DNA of 9,982 nucleotides from Oscillospiraceae bacterium (lineage in GTDB: Bacteria > Bacillota_A > Clostridia > Oscillospirales > Ruminococcaceae): NCBI GenBank assembly GCA_017400025.1, contig JAFQAF010000163.1, positions 1 through 9,982 of the forward strand. The letters run 5' to 3'. A program made the translations under genes and the position numbers. Within the stretch, counting starts at the first letter, position 1; each line of letters starts with the position of its first letter. Shown here in pieces: positions 1 to 6,774 of this stretch. The notes under the pieces were generated by a model. That model saw nothing but the letters and a program-made list of their open reading frames with translations. It had not been told where the DNA came from and did no database searches.

Positions 1-687
1 CATTCTTTTTGCCAGCATACTTTTGCCTGCACCCGGCGGGCCTACCATCAGTATATTGTGGCCGCCGGCAGCGGCTATTTCCATGGCTCTTTTGGCCTCT
101 TCCTGGCCTTTTACATCTGCAAAATCCAGATATTCCTCCCCGGCTTCAACTGCTGTGTACGTATGGGGAACAATCTCTTTTTCACCTTTCAGCATTTCAA
201 TCAGCTGTGCCAGACGGTCTACCGCCACCACACACAGCCCGTCCACCACAGCGGCCTCATTTGCATTGTCAGCAGGGACAAAAAAATGGGAAAAGCCTTC
301 TTCCCTGGCTTTTATTGCCATTGGCAGTATACCGGGCACACCGCGCAGGCTGCCGTCCAGTGAAAGCTGGCCTGCAAAGGCATATTTATCACTTATCTGT
401 TTTATATCGTTCTGTGCGGATATGATGCCAAGCAGTACAGGCAGGTCATACACGGCGCCGGTCTTTTTTATGTCTGACGGCGCCAGGTTTACAGTTATCC
501 TGCTGGCAGGGTAGGACAGACTGTTGTTCTTTATGGCACTGCGCACACGTTCCTTGGCTTCCTTTACGGCGTTGTCCGGCAGGCCCACTATATCAAATGC
601 AGGCAGGCCGCCGGATATGTGTGTTTCCACTGTCACCACATAGCCGTCTATACCCATAACGCCGAAGCTGTATACTTTACTGAACAT
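1..687 (-). CDS. comM: YifB/ComM-family Mg-chelatase-like AAA+ ATPase (N-terminal part, cut by window edge)
   Basis: This reading frame stays open for 229 codons from its start to the left edge, so the C-terminal half is missing (family members are about 500 residues). The N-terminus has the typical ComM opening: [14 protein letters not shown], then an [15 protein letters not shown] stretch, an [13 protein letters not shown] helix and a [13 protein letters not shown] segment. The AAA+ module begins near the edge, with a Walker A motif GPPGAGKS at about residues 216-223. In naturally transformable Gram-negatives ComM is a hexameric branch-migration helicase that helps integrate incoming DNA; in Firmicutes its role is less clear. 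Two adjacent ATG codons are possible starts (688-690 and 685-687). I prefer the inner one because it lies 7 bases after the GAGG core of the GAGGTGAT ribosome binding site, against 4 for the outer one. It is divergent from the sugar mutase gene. The family call is firm; a role in transformation is not shown here. Confidence 0.93.
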   Translation of the reverse strand, partial: MFSKVYSFGVMGIDGYVVTVETHISGGLPAFDIVGLPDNAVKEAKERVRSAIKNNSLSYPASRITVNLAPSDIKKTGAVYDLPVLLGIISAQNDIKQISDKYAFAGQLSLDGSLRGVPGILPMAIKAREEGFSHFFVPADNANEAAVVDGLCVVAVDRLAQLIEMLKGEKEIVPHTYTAVEAGEEYLDFADVKGQEEAKRAMEIAAAGGHNILMVGPPGAGKSMLAKRM

Positions 688-714
688 CATATCACCTCTT
701 GAATATCTTACAAT

Positions 715-726
715 AATTGTACAATT
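715..726. repeat. 12-bp perfect palindrome AATTGTACAATT in the divergent intergenic region
   Basis: AATTGTACAATT is its own reverse complement. It sits about 30 bp before the comM-like start and about 90 bp upstream of the sugar-mutase promoter. Its position in a divergent promoter region fits a regulator binding site, probably acting on the comM-like gene. No known operator is recognised, and AT-rich intergenic DNA produces such palindromes by chance at a moderate rate. Confidence 0.35.
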
Positions 727-816
727 TATGCAATAAAAAGGGAAAAACACTGCCGTAAAATATGTTATTATGTCATTTTTCACAATAAAATATCATATTT
801 TTATATACAAATCGAA

Positions 817-845
817 TTGATAGAAATTGATGATTATGGTATCCT
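817..845 (+). promoter_or_regulatory. Predicted sigma-A promoter of the phospho-sugar mutase gene
   Basis: A -35 element TTGATA (817-822) and a -10 element TATCCT (840-845) are separated by exactly 17 bp, preceded by AT-rich DNA. Transcription would begin near 852, giving a leader of about 80 nt before the ATG at 932. The -35 matches consensus at 5 of 6 positions and the -10 at 4 of 6. Confidence 0.55.
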
Positions 846-859
846 TAAGGTGTATATTT

Positions 860-886
860 GCGCTTGAAAGCCATGTTTTCCTGCGC
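860..886 (+). other. Possible stem-loop in the leader of the sugar mutase mRNA
   Basis: GCGC (860-863) can pair with GCGC (883-886) and GAAA (866-869) with TTTC (877-880), separated by a 2x2 internal loop and closed by a 7-base loop. It is a modest hairpin with no following T-run, so it is not a terminator. It could affect mRNA stability, or be fortuitous. No riboswitch class is recognised in this leader. Confidence 0.25.
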
Positions 887-931
887 TGTGTTAAGTGTGT
901 AAAAAAATAAAATAAATGGAGGCATTTTATC

Positions 932-2638
932 ATGTACATCAAAGAATATGAACGCTGGTGTGAAGCTGTAGGTGAAGATTATCTGCTGGCTGAACTGGGC
1001 GATATCAAGGGCAATGACGAAGCTATCAAAGAAAGATTTCTGCTGAATCTTGAATTCGGCACAGCAGGTCTGCGCGGTGTTCTGGGCGCAGGTACAAACA
1101 GAATGAACATCTACACAGTAGGCAAGGCAACACAGGGCCTGGCAAACTTCCTTACAAGCGAAAAGGAAAACCCTGTTGTTACAATTTCCTACGACTCCCG
1201 CATCCGTTCAGATGAATTTGCAAAAGTTGCCGCACAGATTCTGGCTGCAAACGGCGTAAAAGTTTATCTTTACGATGCACTTGCACCTGTACCAATGCTT
1301 TCATTTGCTACAAGAGCACATAACTCTGACGCAGGTATTATGATCACAGCATCACACAACCCTGCAAAATACAACGGCTACAAAGTTTATGGTCCTGACG
1401 GCTGCCAGATGACAAGTGAATCTGCAGACAAAGTTCTGGCTGAAATCAACAAGCTGGATATTTTTGCTGATATCAGAAAAGCTGATTTTGACACTGCTAT
1501 GGCAGAAGGCAAAATTGAATATGTTTCTGAAGAAGTGAAAGAAGCATACTACACATGGTGTCTTAACCAGATGATGAGAAAAGACATCTTTGAAAAAGAA
1601 CCGATGAAGATGGTTTACACACCGCTCAACGGTTCAGGTCTTGTTCCTGTTACAACAGTTCTGGCAAAAGCCGGCCTGAAAGATATCACAATCGTTGAAG
1701 AACAGCGCCTGCCTGACGGCAACTTCCCTACATGCCCATATCCAAACCCGGAAATCAGAGAAGCTATGCAGCTGGGTCTGGACAGAGTAAAGGAACTGGA
1801 CGGTGACGTTCTCATCGCTACAGACCCTGATGCAGACCGCGTAGGTATCGCTGTAAAAGAAAACGATGAATATGTTCTGCTGACAGGCAACCAGGTAGGT
1901 ATCCTGCTGACAGACTACATCGCAAAAACAAGAAAAGAACTGGGCACACTGCCTGAAAACCCAATCCTGGTTAAATCCATCGTTTCTTCCTCCCTGGCAG
2001 ATGCAGTTGCTGCAAGCCACGGCGTTGAAACAATCAATGTTCTCACAGGCTTCAAATACATCGGTACAGAAATCAAGAAACTGGAAGAAAAAGGTGAAGA
2101 AAACCGTTTCATCCTGGGCTTTGAAGAAAGCTACGGCTACCTGGTAGGTACAGCTGTACGTGACAAGGACGCTGTTGTTGCCACACTGCTTATCAGCGAA
2201 ATGGCTGCATACTACCGTTCAATCGGTTCTTCCATCAACAAAGCTCTGCAGGACATCTATGCAGAATTCGGCTACTACCTGAACAAGGTTGATTCCTATG
2301 AATTCGAAGGTCTGTCCGGTATGGACAAGATGAAAGACATCATGCAGGGCCTGCGTGACAAACCGCTGGCTGCACTGGGTTCACTGAAAGTTGTTGCAAG
2401 AGAAGACTACAAGACTCTCACACACAAAGATGAACTGACAGGCGAAGAATGGCATATCGACCTGCCAAATGCAAACATCCTCATCTACCTGCTTGAAGGC
2501 GGCCACCAGGTTATCGTACGTCCATCAGGTACAGAACCAAAAATCAAGGTTTACTACTCCATCAAAGGTAAAGACCTGGCAGAAGCAACAGCAATCAAAG
2601 CTGATATCGACACAGTTATCAAAGCTGTTCTGGCATAA
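932..2638 (+). CDS. pgcA: Phospho-sugar mutase (phosphoglucomutase/phosphomannomutase family)
   Basis: A 568-residue cytoplasmic alpha-D-phosphohexomutase, full length for the Firmicute PgcA type. These enzymes interconvert glucose-1-phosphate and glucose-6-phosphate (or the mannose equivalents) through a phosphoserine, feeding UDP-glucose, glycogen and cell-envelope sugar synthesis. All four active-site loops are visible: the phosphoserine loop TASHNP with Ser141, the Mg-binding loop DPDADR at 298-303, the sugar-binding loop GFEESYG at 396-402, and the phosphate-binding loop RPSGTEPK at 530-537. The ATG at 932 follows GGAGG (918-922) at 9 bases. It has its own promoter and a strong terminator, so it is a single-gene unit. 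Thr is almost always ACA and Val often GTT, unlike the ACC-containing genes downstream, which suggests high expression. Glucose versus mannose preference cannot be read from sequence, so the symbol is by analogy with B. subtilis. Confidence 0.95.
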   Translation: MYIKEYERWCEAVGEDYLLAELGDIKGNDEAIKERFLLNLEFGTAGLRGVLGAGTNRMNIYTVGKATQGLANFLTSEKENPVVTISYDSRIRSDEFAKVAAQILAANGVKVYLYDALAPVPMLSFATRAHNSDAGIMITASHNPAKYNGYKVYGPDGCQMTSESADKVLAEINKLDIFADIRKADFDTAMAEGKIEYVSEEVKEAYYTWCLNQMMRKDIFEKEPMKMVYTPLNGSGLVPVTTVLAKAGLKDITIVEEQRLPDGNFPTCPYPNPEIREAMQLGLDRVKELDGDVLIATDPDADRVGIAVKENDEYVLLTGNQVGILLTDYIAKTRKELGTLPENPILVKSIVSSSLADAVAASHGVETINVLTGFKYIGTEIKKLEEKGEENRFILGFEESYGYLVGTAVRDKDAVVATLLISEMAAYYRSIGSSINKALQDIYAEFGYYLNKVDSYEFEGLSGMDKMKDIMQGLRDKPLAALGSLKVVAREDYKTLTHKDELTGEEWHIDLPNANILIYLLEGGHQVIVRPSGTEPKIKVYYSIKGKDLAEATAIKADIDTVIKAVLA

Positions 2639-2660
2639 TAAGCCATATTTATTACATTAT

Positions 2661-2686
2661 AAGAGGCGGCACACAGCCGCCTCTTT
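2661..2686 (+). terminator. Intrinsic terminator after the phospho-sugar mutase gene
   Basis: The perfect 10-bp arms AAGAGGCGGC (2661-2670) and GCCGCCTCTT (2676-2685) enclose a 5-base ACACA loop. The 3' arm runs into TTTATT. The stem is GC-rich and begins 22 bases after the mutase stop codon. The T-tract is short but the stem is strong. Confidence 0.88.
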
Positions 2687-2737
2687 ATTGCGGATTCATC
2701 CGGCAGAAAAAAGTTCTTATTTACCATCAAAAAACAC

Positions 2738-2766
2738 TTGCATTTACAGATAAGTTGTGGTAATAT
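2738..2766 (+). promoter_or_regulatory. Predicted sigma-A promoter of rpmE
   Basis: TTGCAT (2738-2743) and TAATAT (2761-2766) are spaced by exactly 17 bp, between the mutase terminator and rpmE. Transcription would start near 2773, leaving a leader of about 58 nt that contains the hairpin described separately. Confidence 0.6.
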
Positions 2767-2785
2767 TTTAGGGTAACTATGGAAA

Positions 2786-2807
2786 GGTCGGGGACGGAAA
2801 CCCCGCC
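2786..2807 (+). promoter_or_regulatory. Hairpin in the rpmE 5' leader, candidate L31 autoregulatory leader
   Basis: CGGGG (2789-2793) pairs with CCCCG (2801-2805) around the loop ACGGAAA. The stem extends by GG (2786-2787) with CC (2806-2807) past one bulged T (2788). The hairpin ends 11 bases before the GAGGTG ribosome binding site, and no T-run follows, so it is not a terminator. Ribosomal-protein genes often carry such leaders, bound by their own product, and L31 leader RNAs have been described in several phyla. That this is one of them is inference from position and structure. Confidence 0.5.
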
Positions 2808-2830
2808 AAAATGAAAATGAGGTGAACAAA

Positions 2831-3034
2831 ATGAGAGAAGGCATCCATCCAAATTACGAAGAAGCTACAATCACATGTGCTTGTGGTAACGTTATCAAAA
2901 CACGTTCAACAAAGAAAAACATCTCTGTTGACGTATGTTCAAAATGCCACCCATTCTACACTGGTAAACAGAAAATTGTAGACGCTGGCGGTCGTGTAGA
3001 CAGATTCAAAAAGAAATTTGGTCTCACAGACTAA
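2831..3034 (+). CDS. rpmE: 50S ribosomal protein L31 (zinc-binding type)
   Basis: A 67-residue L31 of the large ribosomal subunit, which contacts the small subunit across the intersubunit bridge. The opening [11 protein letters not shown] and the later HPFYTGKQK and [11 protein letters not shown] segments are characteristic. The cysteines C16, C18, C36 and C39 (CAC and CSKC) make it the zinc-binding C+ form rather than the zinc-independent paralogue induced under zinc starvation. The ATG at 2831 lies 6 bases after GAGGTG (2819-2824). An in-frame GTG at 2822 is part of that ribosome binding site and is not the start. The gene is monocistronic, with its own promoter, leader hairpin and terminator. 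Codon use resembles the sugar mutase gene, as expected for a highly expressed gene. Confidence 0.98.
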   Translation: MREGIHPNYEEATITCACGNVIKTRSTKKNISVDVCSKCHPFYTGKQKIVDAGGRVDRFKKKFGLTD

Positions 3035-3052
3035 TTATATTGCAAAAAATCA

Positions 3053-3081
3053 AGGGCGGTATTTATACCGCCCTGTTTTTT
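3053..3081 (+). terminator. Intrinsic terminator after rpmE
   Basis: AGGGCGGTA (3053-3061) pairs perfectly with TACCGCCCT (3066-3074) around a TTTA loop, followed by G and six T residues ending at 3081. It begins 19 bases after the rpmE stop and separates rpmE from the next gene. Confidence 0.93.
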
Positions 3082-3095
3082 CATATAATATTTGT

Positions 3096-3124
3096 TTATT
3101 TATCTGAAAAGTTATTGATACAAT
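3096..3124 (+). promoter_or_regulatory. Weak candidate promoter for the YigZ-family gene
   Basis: A good -10-like TACAAT (3119-3124) is present after the rpmE terminator. At 17 bp upstream the only -35-like hexamer is TTATTT (3096-3101), a poor match. A promoter is needed here because the terminator isolates the gene from rpmE, but its exact position is uncertain. Confidence 0.3.
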
Positions 3125-3165
3125 CCTGCAAAGGCACGGCTTTTGCATTTTTACAAGGAGCTGTT

Positions 3166-3783
3166 ATGGCAGATTACAAAACAGTGGCAGGTGTCAGCCA
3201 CGATACCATATATGAGAAAAAAAGCGAGTTTATTGGCTATATTTCCCACGCCAAAACAGAACGGGACGCCCAGGCATTTCTGGCTTCTGTGCGCAAAAAG
3301 CACTACGATGCCCGCCATGCCTGCTACGCCTATATAATAAAGGATGAAAAAATAGAGCGCCAGTCTGATGACGGCGAACCCCAGAAAACAGCAGGTATGC
3401 CTATTCTGGAGGTACTGCGCCATTCCGGCATTGAAGATGCCATCATTGTTGTGGTGCGCTATTTCGGCGGCACACTGCTGGGCACAGGCGGTCTTGTGCG
3501 TGCATATACACAGGCGGCCCAGGCAGCTGTGGCCAGTGCGGAAATACTTTCCTACAGCCTGTGTGTGGACCTGACAATTGATGTGGAATACCCGCTTTAT
3601 GACAGGCTGATGAATATCTGTTCTGCCCGCGGTGCAAAGATTATGGACACACAGTACACAGACAGGGTTTCTGTGAAAATGCGTATGGTAAGCGGCACAG
3701 AAACAGACCTTGTGAATGATATTGAGGTACTGACCAGAGGCCGAAAACCGGACATCAGTCCGGAAATATATGATATTTTCTGA
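3166..3783 (+). CDS. yigZ: YigZ/IMPACT-family protein (UPF0029 domain)
   Basis: A 205-residue cytoplasmic protein of the YigZ family, the bacterial relatives of eukaryotic IMPACT; the family's biochemical role is poorly defined. The diagnostic N-terminal IMPACT domain is complete: KKSEFIGYI near the start, the DARHACYAYI strand, QSDDGEPQKTAGMPIL at about residues 66-81, and VVVRYFGGTLLGTGGLVRAY at about 95-114. The C-terminal part, with GRKPDISPEIYDIF at the end, matches the family's small ferredoxin-like domain, and the length is usual. The ATG at 3166 follows AAGGAG (3155-3160) at 5 bases. The frame is open further upstream, but that part overlaps the rpmE terminator and lacks family similarity. 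It appears to be a single-gene unit. No frame damage is seen. Confidence 0.93.
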   Translation: MADYKTVAGVSHDTIYEKKSEFIGYISHAKTERDAQAFLASVRKKHYDARHACYAYIIKDEKIERQSDDGEPQKTAGMPILEVLRHSGIEDAIIVVVRYFGGTLLGTGGLVRAYTQAAQAAVASAEILSYSLCVDLTIDVEYPLYDRLMNICSARGAKIMDTQYTDRVSVKMRMVSGTETDLVNDIEVLTRGRKPDISPEIYDIF

Positions 3784-3802
3784 TTTGTACACCCTGTACA
3801 AA
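3784..3802. repeat. Inverted repeat TTTGTACA-CCC-TGTACAAA directly after yigZ
   Basis: Perfect 8-bp arms (3784-3791 and 3795-3802) flank CCC, beginning at the base after the yigZ stop. As RNA this would be a weak AT-rich hairpin with a 3-base loop followed by A residues, so it is a poor terminator on the plus strand. It may be a DNA-binding site upstream of the dGTPase-dnaG-rpoD cluster. Each arm contains the palindrome TGTACA, and the core resembles the palindrome at 715-726. Confidence 0.35.
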
Positions 3803-3934
3803 AAATCACCGATGCAAAATGTTGAATTAATTTGGAATTTTGTGACAGTTATACAAAAAATCTGAAAAAATTAAAAATAAAAAAAGGTTTTTTACTGTCT
3901 TATTCCGTATAAGATATATAGAGGGGGTATGAAT
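3803..3934 (+). promoter_or_regulatory. AT-rich A-tract region upstream of the dGTPase-like gene, probable promoter region
   Basis: A series of A-runs (3855-3860, 3865-3870, 3873-3877 and 3879-3885), the first two spaced 10 bp apart, is followed by a TATAAG/TAAGAT -10-like element at 3908-3915. The spaced A-tracts fit intrinsically bent DNA or an UP element. No convincing -35 hexamer lies 16-18 bp upstream of the -10-like element, so the start point is not fixed. No terminator for yigZ is visible in this gap. Confidence 0.35.
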
Positions 3935-4936
3935 ATGGAAAATGTAAGACTGCGTATCATGCAGCTGGAAAAAGAAACACTTTCGCCCCATGCACAGCTT
4001 TCTGCAGACACTGCCGGCAGAAAAAGACCGGAGGAAGAATGTACCCTGCGCACCTGCTATCAGAAGGACAGGGACAAAATTCTCCATTCAAAAAGCTTCC
4101 GCCGTCTCAAGCAGAAAACCCAGGTGTTCATATCACCGGAAGGGGACCATTACCGCACCCGTATGACCCATACGCTGGAGGTTACACAGATTGCCCGCAC
4201 CATTGCCAGGGCACTGCGCCTCAATGAAGACCTTACAGAGGCCATCGGCATGGGCCATGACCTGGGCCATACTCCTTTTGGCCACGCCGGGGAAAGGGCA
4301 TTGAACGTGCTGAACCCCAACGGCTTCACTCATTTTGAACAGGGTGTGAGAGTGGTGGACTATCTGGAGAGAAACCTGAAAGGGCTGAACCTTACCGAAG
4401 AGGTGAGGGACGGTATTCTCAACCACACCAGAGGCACCTGGCCCAAAACGCTGGAGGGCTGTATTGTCCGCTATGCAGACAGGATTGCATACATCAACCA
4501 CGATATAGAGGATGCAATCACCGGCGGCATCATCACAGAGAATGACCTGCCCCGTGACTGCACGGATTTCCTGGGGCACTCCAAAAGCGAAAGAATCACA
4601 TCCCTTATCAATTCACTGGTAAAAAATTCCGGCAGTGAAATCAGAATGGATGAGGAAACTTTTGGCTATTATGATAAACTGCACAAGTTTATGTACCGGA
4701 CCGTATACACAGACAGTGTGGCAAAGGTGGAGGAGAAAAAAGTGGACAAGCTGATAGAGGAGCTGTACCGCTACTATTACACCAATCCGGACAGAATGCC
4801 GCAGATGTATCAGACCATTGCCGGTCTGGAAGGCCTGGACCGCCGGGTTACAGACTATATCCAGGGCATGAGCGATGACTTTGCTTCTGCAACCTTTGAA
4901 AATATCTTTATTCCAAAGGCCTGGAAAGTGAAATAA
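3935..4936 (+). CDS. dgt: Deoxyguanosinetriphosphate triphosphohydrolase-like HD-domain protein
   Basis: A 333-residue HD-superfamily hydrolase of the bacterial dGTPase/dNTPase type. Such enzymes cleave dNTPs to the nucleoside and tripolyphosphate, helping control dNTP pools. Metal-binding residues are visible: H79 in RTRMTHTLEV, H108-D109 in GMGHDLGHTPFGHAGE, and D182 in YADRIAYINHDIED. The N-terminal SKSFRRLKQKTQVF and the central ILNHTRG segments are family hallmarks. The length suits the shorter Firmicute type rather than the roughly 500-residue E. coli Dgt. I chose ATG 3935 because it lies 7 bases after GAGGGGG (3921-3927); the in-frame ATG at 3929 is only one base from it. The gene lies 73 bp ahead of dnaG. 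Which dNTP is preferred, and whether others activate it allosterically, cannot be told from sequence. Confidence 0.92.
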   Translation: MENVRLRIMQLEKETLSPHAQLSADTAGRKRPEEECTLRTCYQKDRDKILHSKSFRRLKQKTQVFISPEGDHYRTRMTHTLEVTQIARTIARALRLNEDLTEAIGMGHDLGHTPFGHAGERALNVLNPNGFTHFEQGVRVVDYLERNLKGLNLTEEVRDGILNHTRGTWPKTLEGCIVRYADRIAYINHDIEDAITGGIITENDLPRDCTDFLGHSKSERITSLINSLVKNSGSEIRMDEETFGYYDKLHKFMYRTVYTDSVAKVEEKKVDKLIEELYRYYYTNPDRMPQMYQTIAGLEGLDRRVTDYIQGMSDDFASATFENIFIPKAWKVK

Positions 4937-4952
4937 CTGGGTAAACAAAAAA

Positions 4953-4980
4953 TCAACACTTTTAAATGATACACTATATA
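4953..4980 (+). promoter_or_regulatory. Candidate promoter between the dGTPase-like gene and dnaG
   Basis: TCAACA (4953-4958) and TATATA (4975-4980) are 16 bp apart, each matching consensus at 4 of 6 positions. A perfect TATAAT also occurs at 4979-4984, but no good -35 sits 17 bp ahead of it. No terminator is present in the 73-bp gap, so dnaG is probably reached both by readthrough and from this site. Confidence 0.35.
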
Positions 4981-5009
4981 TAATAAATGAAATGTAAAGG
5001 AGGGGTAAT

Positions 5010-6761
5010 ATGGCAATTCCTGCCGTCTACATACAGGAACTTGTGGCAAGAAATGATATTTATGATGTTATCAGCCGCTATGTGTCCCTCCAGCGCGCAG
5101 GCCGTCTGTATAAAGGCCTGTGCCCCTTCCATTCGGAACGTTCCGCATCCTTTATGGTGTACCCGGAAACCCAGAGTTACTACTGCTTTGGCTGTGGCGC
5201 AGCCGGGGATGTGATAAAGTTCACAATGGAAATGAACAGCCTGTCCTACATAGAGGCGGTGCGCTACCTTGCACAGCAGTGCGGTATGCCCCTGCCGGAC
5301 GAAGATGACGGCCAGGCAAAGCTGAAAGCCAGAATACTGGAAATGAACAAGCTGGCTGCACGCTATTTCCACAATCAGCTGAAAGAGGAAAACGGCAGGC
5401 AGGCACTGCACTATCTCCGTGAAAGACAGCTGACAGACAAAACAATAGTAAATTTCGGCCTTGGCTATGCGCCGCGGGGCTGGCAGAACCTGACGGATTA
5501 TCTCAAATCCAAAGGCTTCACAGAAAATGAAATTGTTTCTGCATATCTTGGCGCCAGAGGCAAAAAAGGCGGAATTTACGATATATTCAGAGACAGGATA
5601 ATGTTCCCTATCATAGACCTGCGCGGAAACGTAATCGCTTTTGGCGGCAGGCGAATGGGGGACGAGGGCGGCCCTAAATACCTTAACAGCGGCGATACAC
5701 CGGTGTTCAAAAAATCAAACGGGCTTTTCGCCCTCAATCTTGCAAAAAAATCCGGCAAGGATACCTTTATCCTGGCAGAAGGCTATATGGATGTTATCGC
5801 GATGCACCAGGCAGGCTTTACCAATGCGGTGGCCACACTGGGTACAGCCCTTACCTCCCAGCAGGCAAAGCTGATAGGTGACTATGCCAAAAAAGTGGTA
5901 ATTTCCTATGACTCTGACGAAGCCGGCCAGAAAGCCACCGCCCGTGCCATGGAGCTTTTCAGCAAAGAGGATATCACTGTGCAGGTGCTGTCTCTGGAAG
6001 GTGCAAAGGACCCGGACGAATACATAAAAAAATACGGCCGGCAGCGATTTGAAATGAAGCTGGAGGGCGCAAACACAGCACTGGACTTCAGACTGATGGA
6101 ACTGAAAAAACAGTATGATATTTCCAACCCGGAACAGAGGGTGGAATATCTTACCAAAGCCTGTGATATACTGGCCACACTGAAAAATGCCATACAGCAG
6201 GATGTTTACTGCAGCCGCCTGGCCAACGAAACAGATACGGACAAGGCATCCATAAAACTGCAGCTGGACAGAACTGTGGCCCGCAGACGAAAACAGCGGA
6301 ACTATCAGAAACAGAGAGACCTGCTGCACAGCGGTACTGCACAGAACATAAAGGTGGATTACCGCCGGAAAAACAACACAATGCCAAAGGCTTATGCCCA
6401 GCAGCAGATTATCTGCGCACTTATCAGGGACAACAGCCTGTGGCCAAAGGTGAAAAGTCTTGTTTCCGCACAGAATTTTACAGACGGCGATATGAGGGAA
6501 GCCTTCACGCGCTTTGCTGCCCTTAAGGAGCAGGGGCTGGAAGTAAACTACTCAATGCTGTCCGGCGGGCTGTCACCCTCAGCGGCAAGTGCCCTGGGCG
6601 GTATAATTGCCCGCAATTCGGAAATAACAATCACAGAAAAAGATGTGCTGATGCATATCGAAAACCTACTTACTGCAAAACTTTCTCAGAGCGAAGCGGG
6701 GGAGACATCCATCGAAGCGCTGAGCGAGAGAATGAAAATATTAAGAGAGAAAAAGAAATAA
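5010..6761 (+). CDS. dnaG: DNA primase DnaG
   Basis: A full-length 583-residue bacterial primase, which makes the RNA primers for lagging-strand and restart synthesis and docks on the replicative helicase. The N-terminal CHC2 zinc ribbon has ligands C38, H41, C59 and C62 (GLCPFHSE, then YYCFGCG). The catalytic core follows (GLGYAPRGW, the [13 protein letters not shown] segment, GGRRM). The TOPRIM metal site is visible as E257 in [15 protein letters not shown] and D301/D303 in SYDSDEAG, followed by a KDPDEY motif. The region after about residue 430 is the less conserved helicase-binding domain. The ATG at 5010 lies 6 bases after GGAGG in a long AAGGAGGGG ribosome binding site. The stop lies 13 bases before rpoD, so the two are almost certainly co-transcribed. 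No missing catalytic residue was noticed. Confidence 0.98.
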   Translation: MAIPAVYIQELVARNDIYDVISRYVSLQRAGRLYKGLCPFHSERSASFMVYPETQSYYCFGCGAAGDVIKFTMEMNSLSYIEAVRYLAQQCGMPLPDEDDGQAKLKARILEMNKLAARYFHNQLKEENGRQALHYLRERQLTDKTIVNFGLGYAPRGWQNLTDYLKSKGFTENEIVSAYLGARGKKGGIYDIFRDRIMFPIIDLRGNVIAFGGRRMGDEGGPKYLNSGDTPVFKKSNGLFALNLAKKSGKDTFILAEGYMDVIAMHQAGFTNAVATLGTALTSQQAKLIGDYAKKVVISYDSDEAGQKATARAMELFSKEDITVQVLSLEGAKDPDEYIKKYGRQRFEMKLEGANTALDFRLMELKKQYDISNPEQRVEYLTKACDILATLKNAIQQDVYCSRLANETDTDKASIKLQLDRTVARRRKQRNYQKQRDLLHSGTAQNIKVDYRRKNNTMPKAYAQQQIICALIRDNSLWPKVKSLVSAQNFTDGDMREAFTRFAALKEQGLEVNYSMLSGGLSPSAASALGGIIARNSEITITEKDVLMHIENLLTAKLSQSEAGETSIEALSERMKILREKKK

Positions 6762-6774
6762 CAGGAGATATTTT

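Noticed and set aside
9..514. Two overlapping plus-strand frames (to 425 and 514)
   Set aside because: They are shadows of the minus-strand comM-like gene, whose translation contains unmistakable family motifs.
705..733. TTGCAT-N17-TAAGAT promoter on the minus strand for the comM-like gene
   Set aside because: Spacing is ideal, but the predicted start near 698 falls inside the ribosome binding site, leaving almost no leader. Not reported as a feature.
2822..2830. GTG start for rpmE adding three residues
   Set aside because: This GTG is part of the GAGGTG ribosome binding site, and L31 proteins begin at the MREGIHP methionine.
3040..3165. N-terminal extension of the YigZ protein from an ATG at 3040
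   Set aside because: The extension reads through the rpmE terminator hairpin and has no similarity to the family, whereas ATG 3166 has a proper ribosome binding site.
3151..3801. 216-codon minus-strand frame opposite yigZ
   Set aside because: It mirrors the yigZ coding frame. The composition is Cys/His/Phe-rich and no domain or ribosome binding site supports it.
3784..3802. Inverted repeat after yigZ as an intrinsic terminator
   Set aside because: The stem is AT-rich, the loop is 3 bases, and A residues rather than T residues follow on the coding strand.
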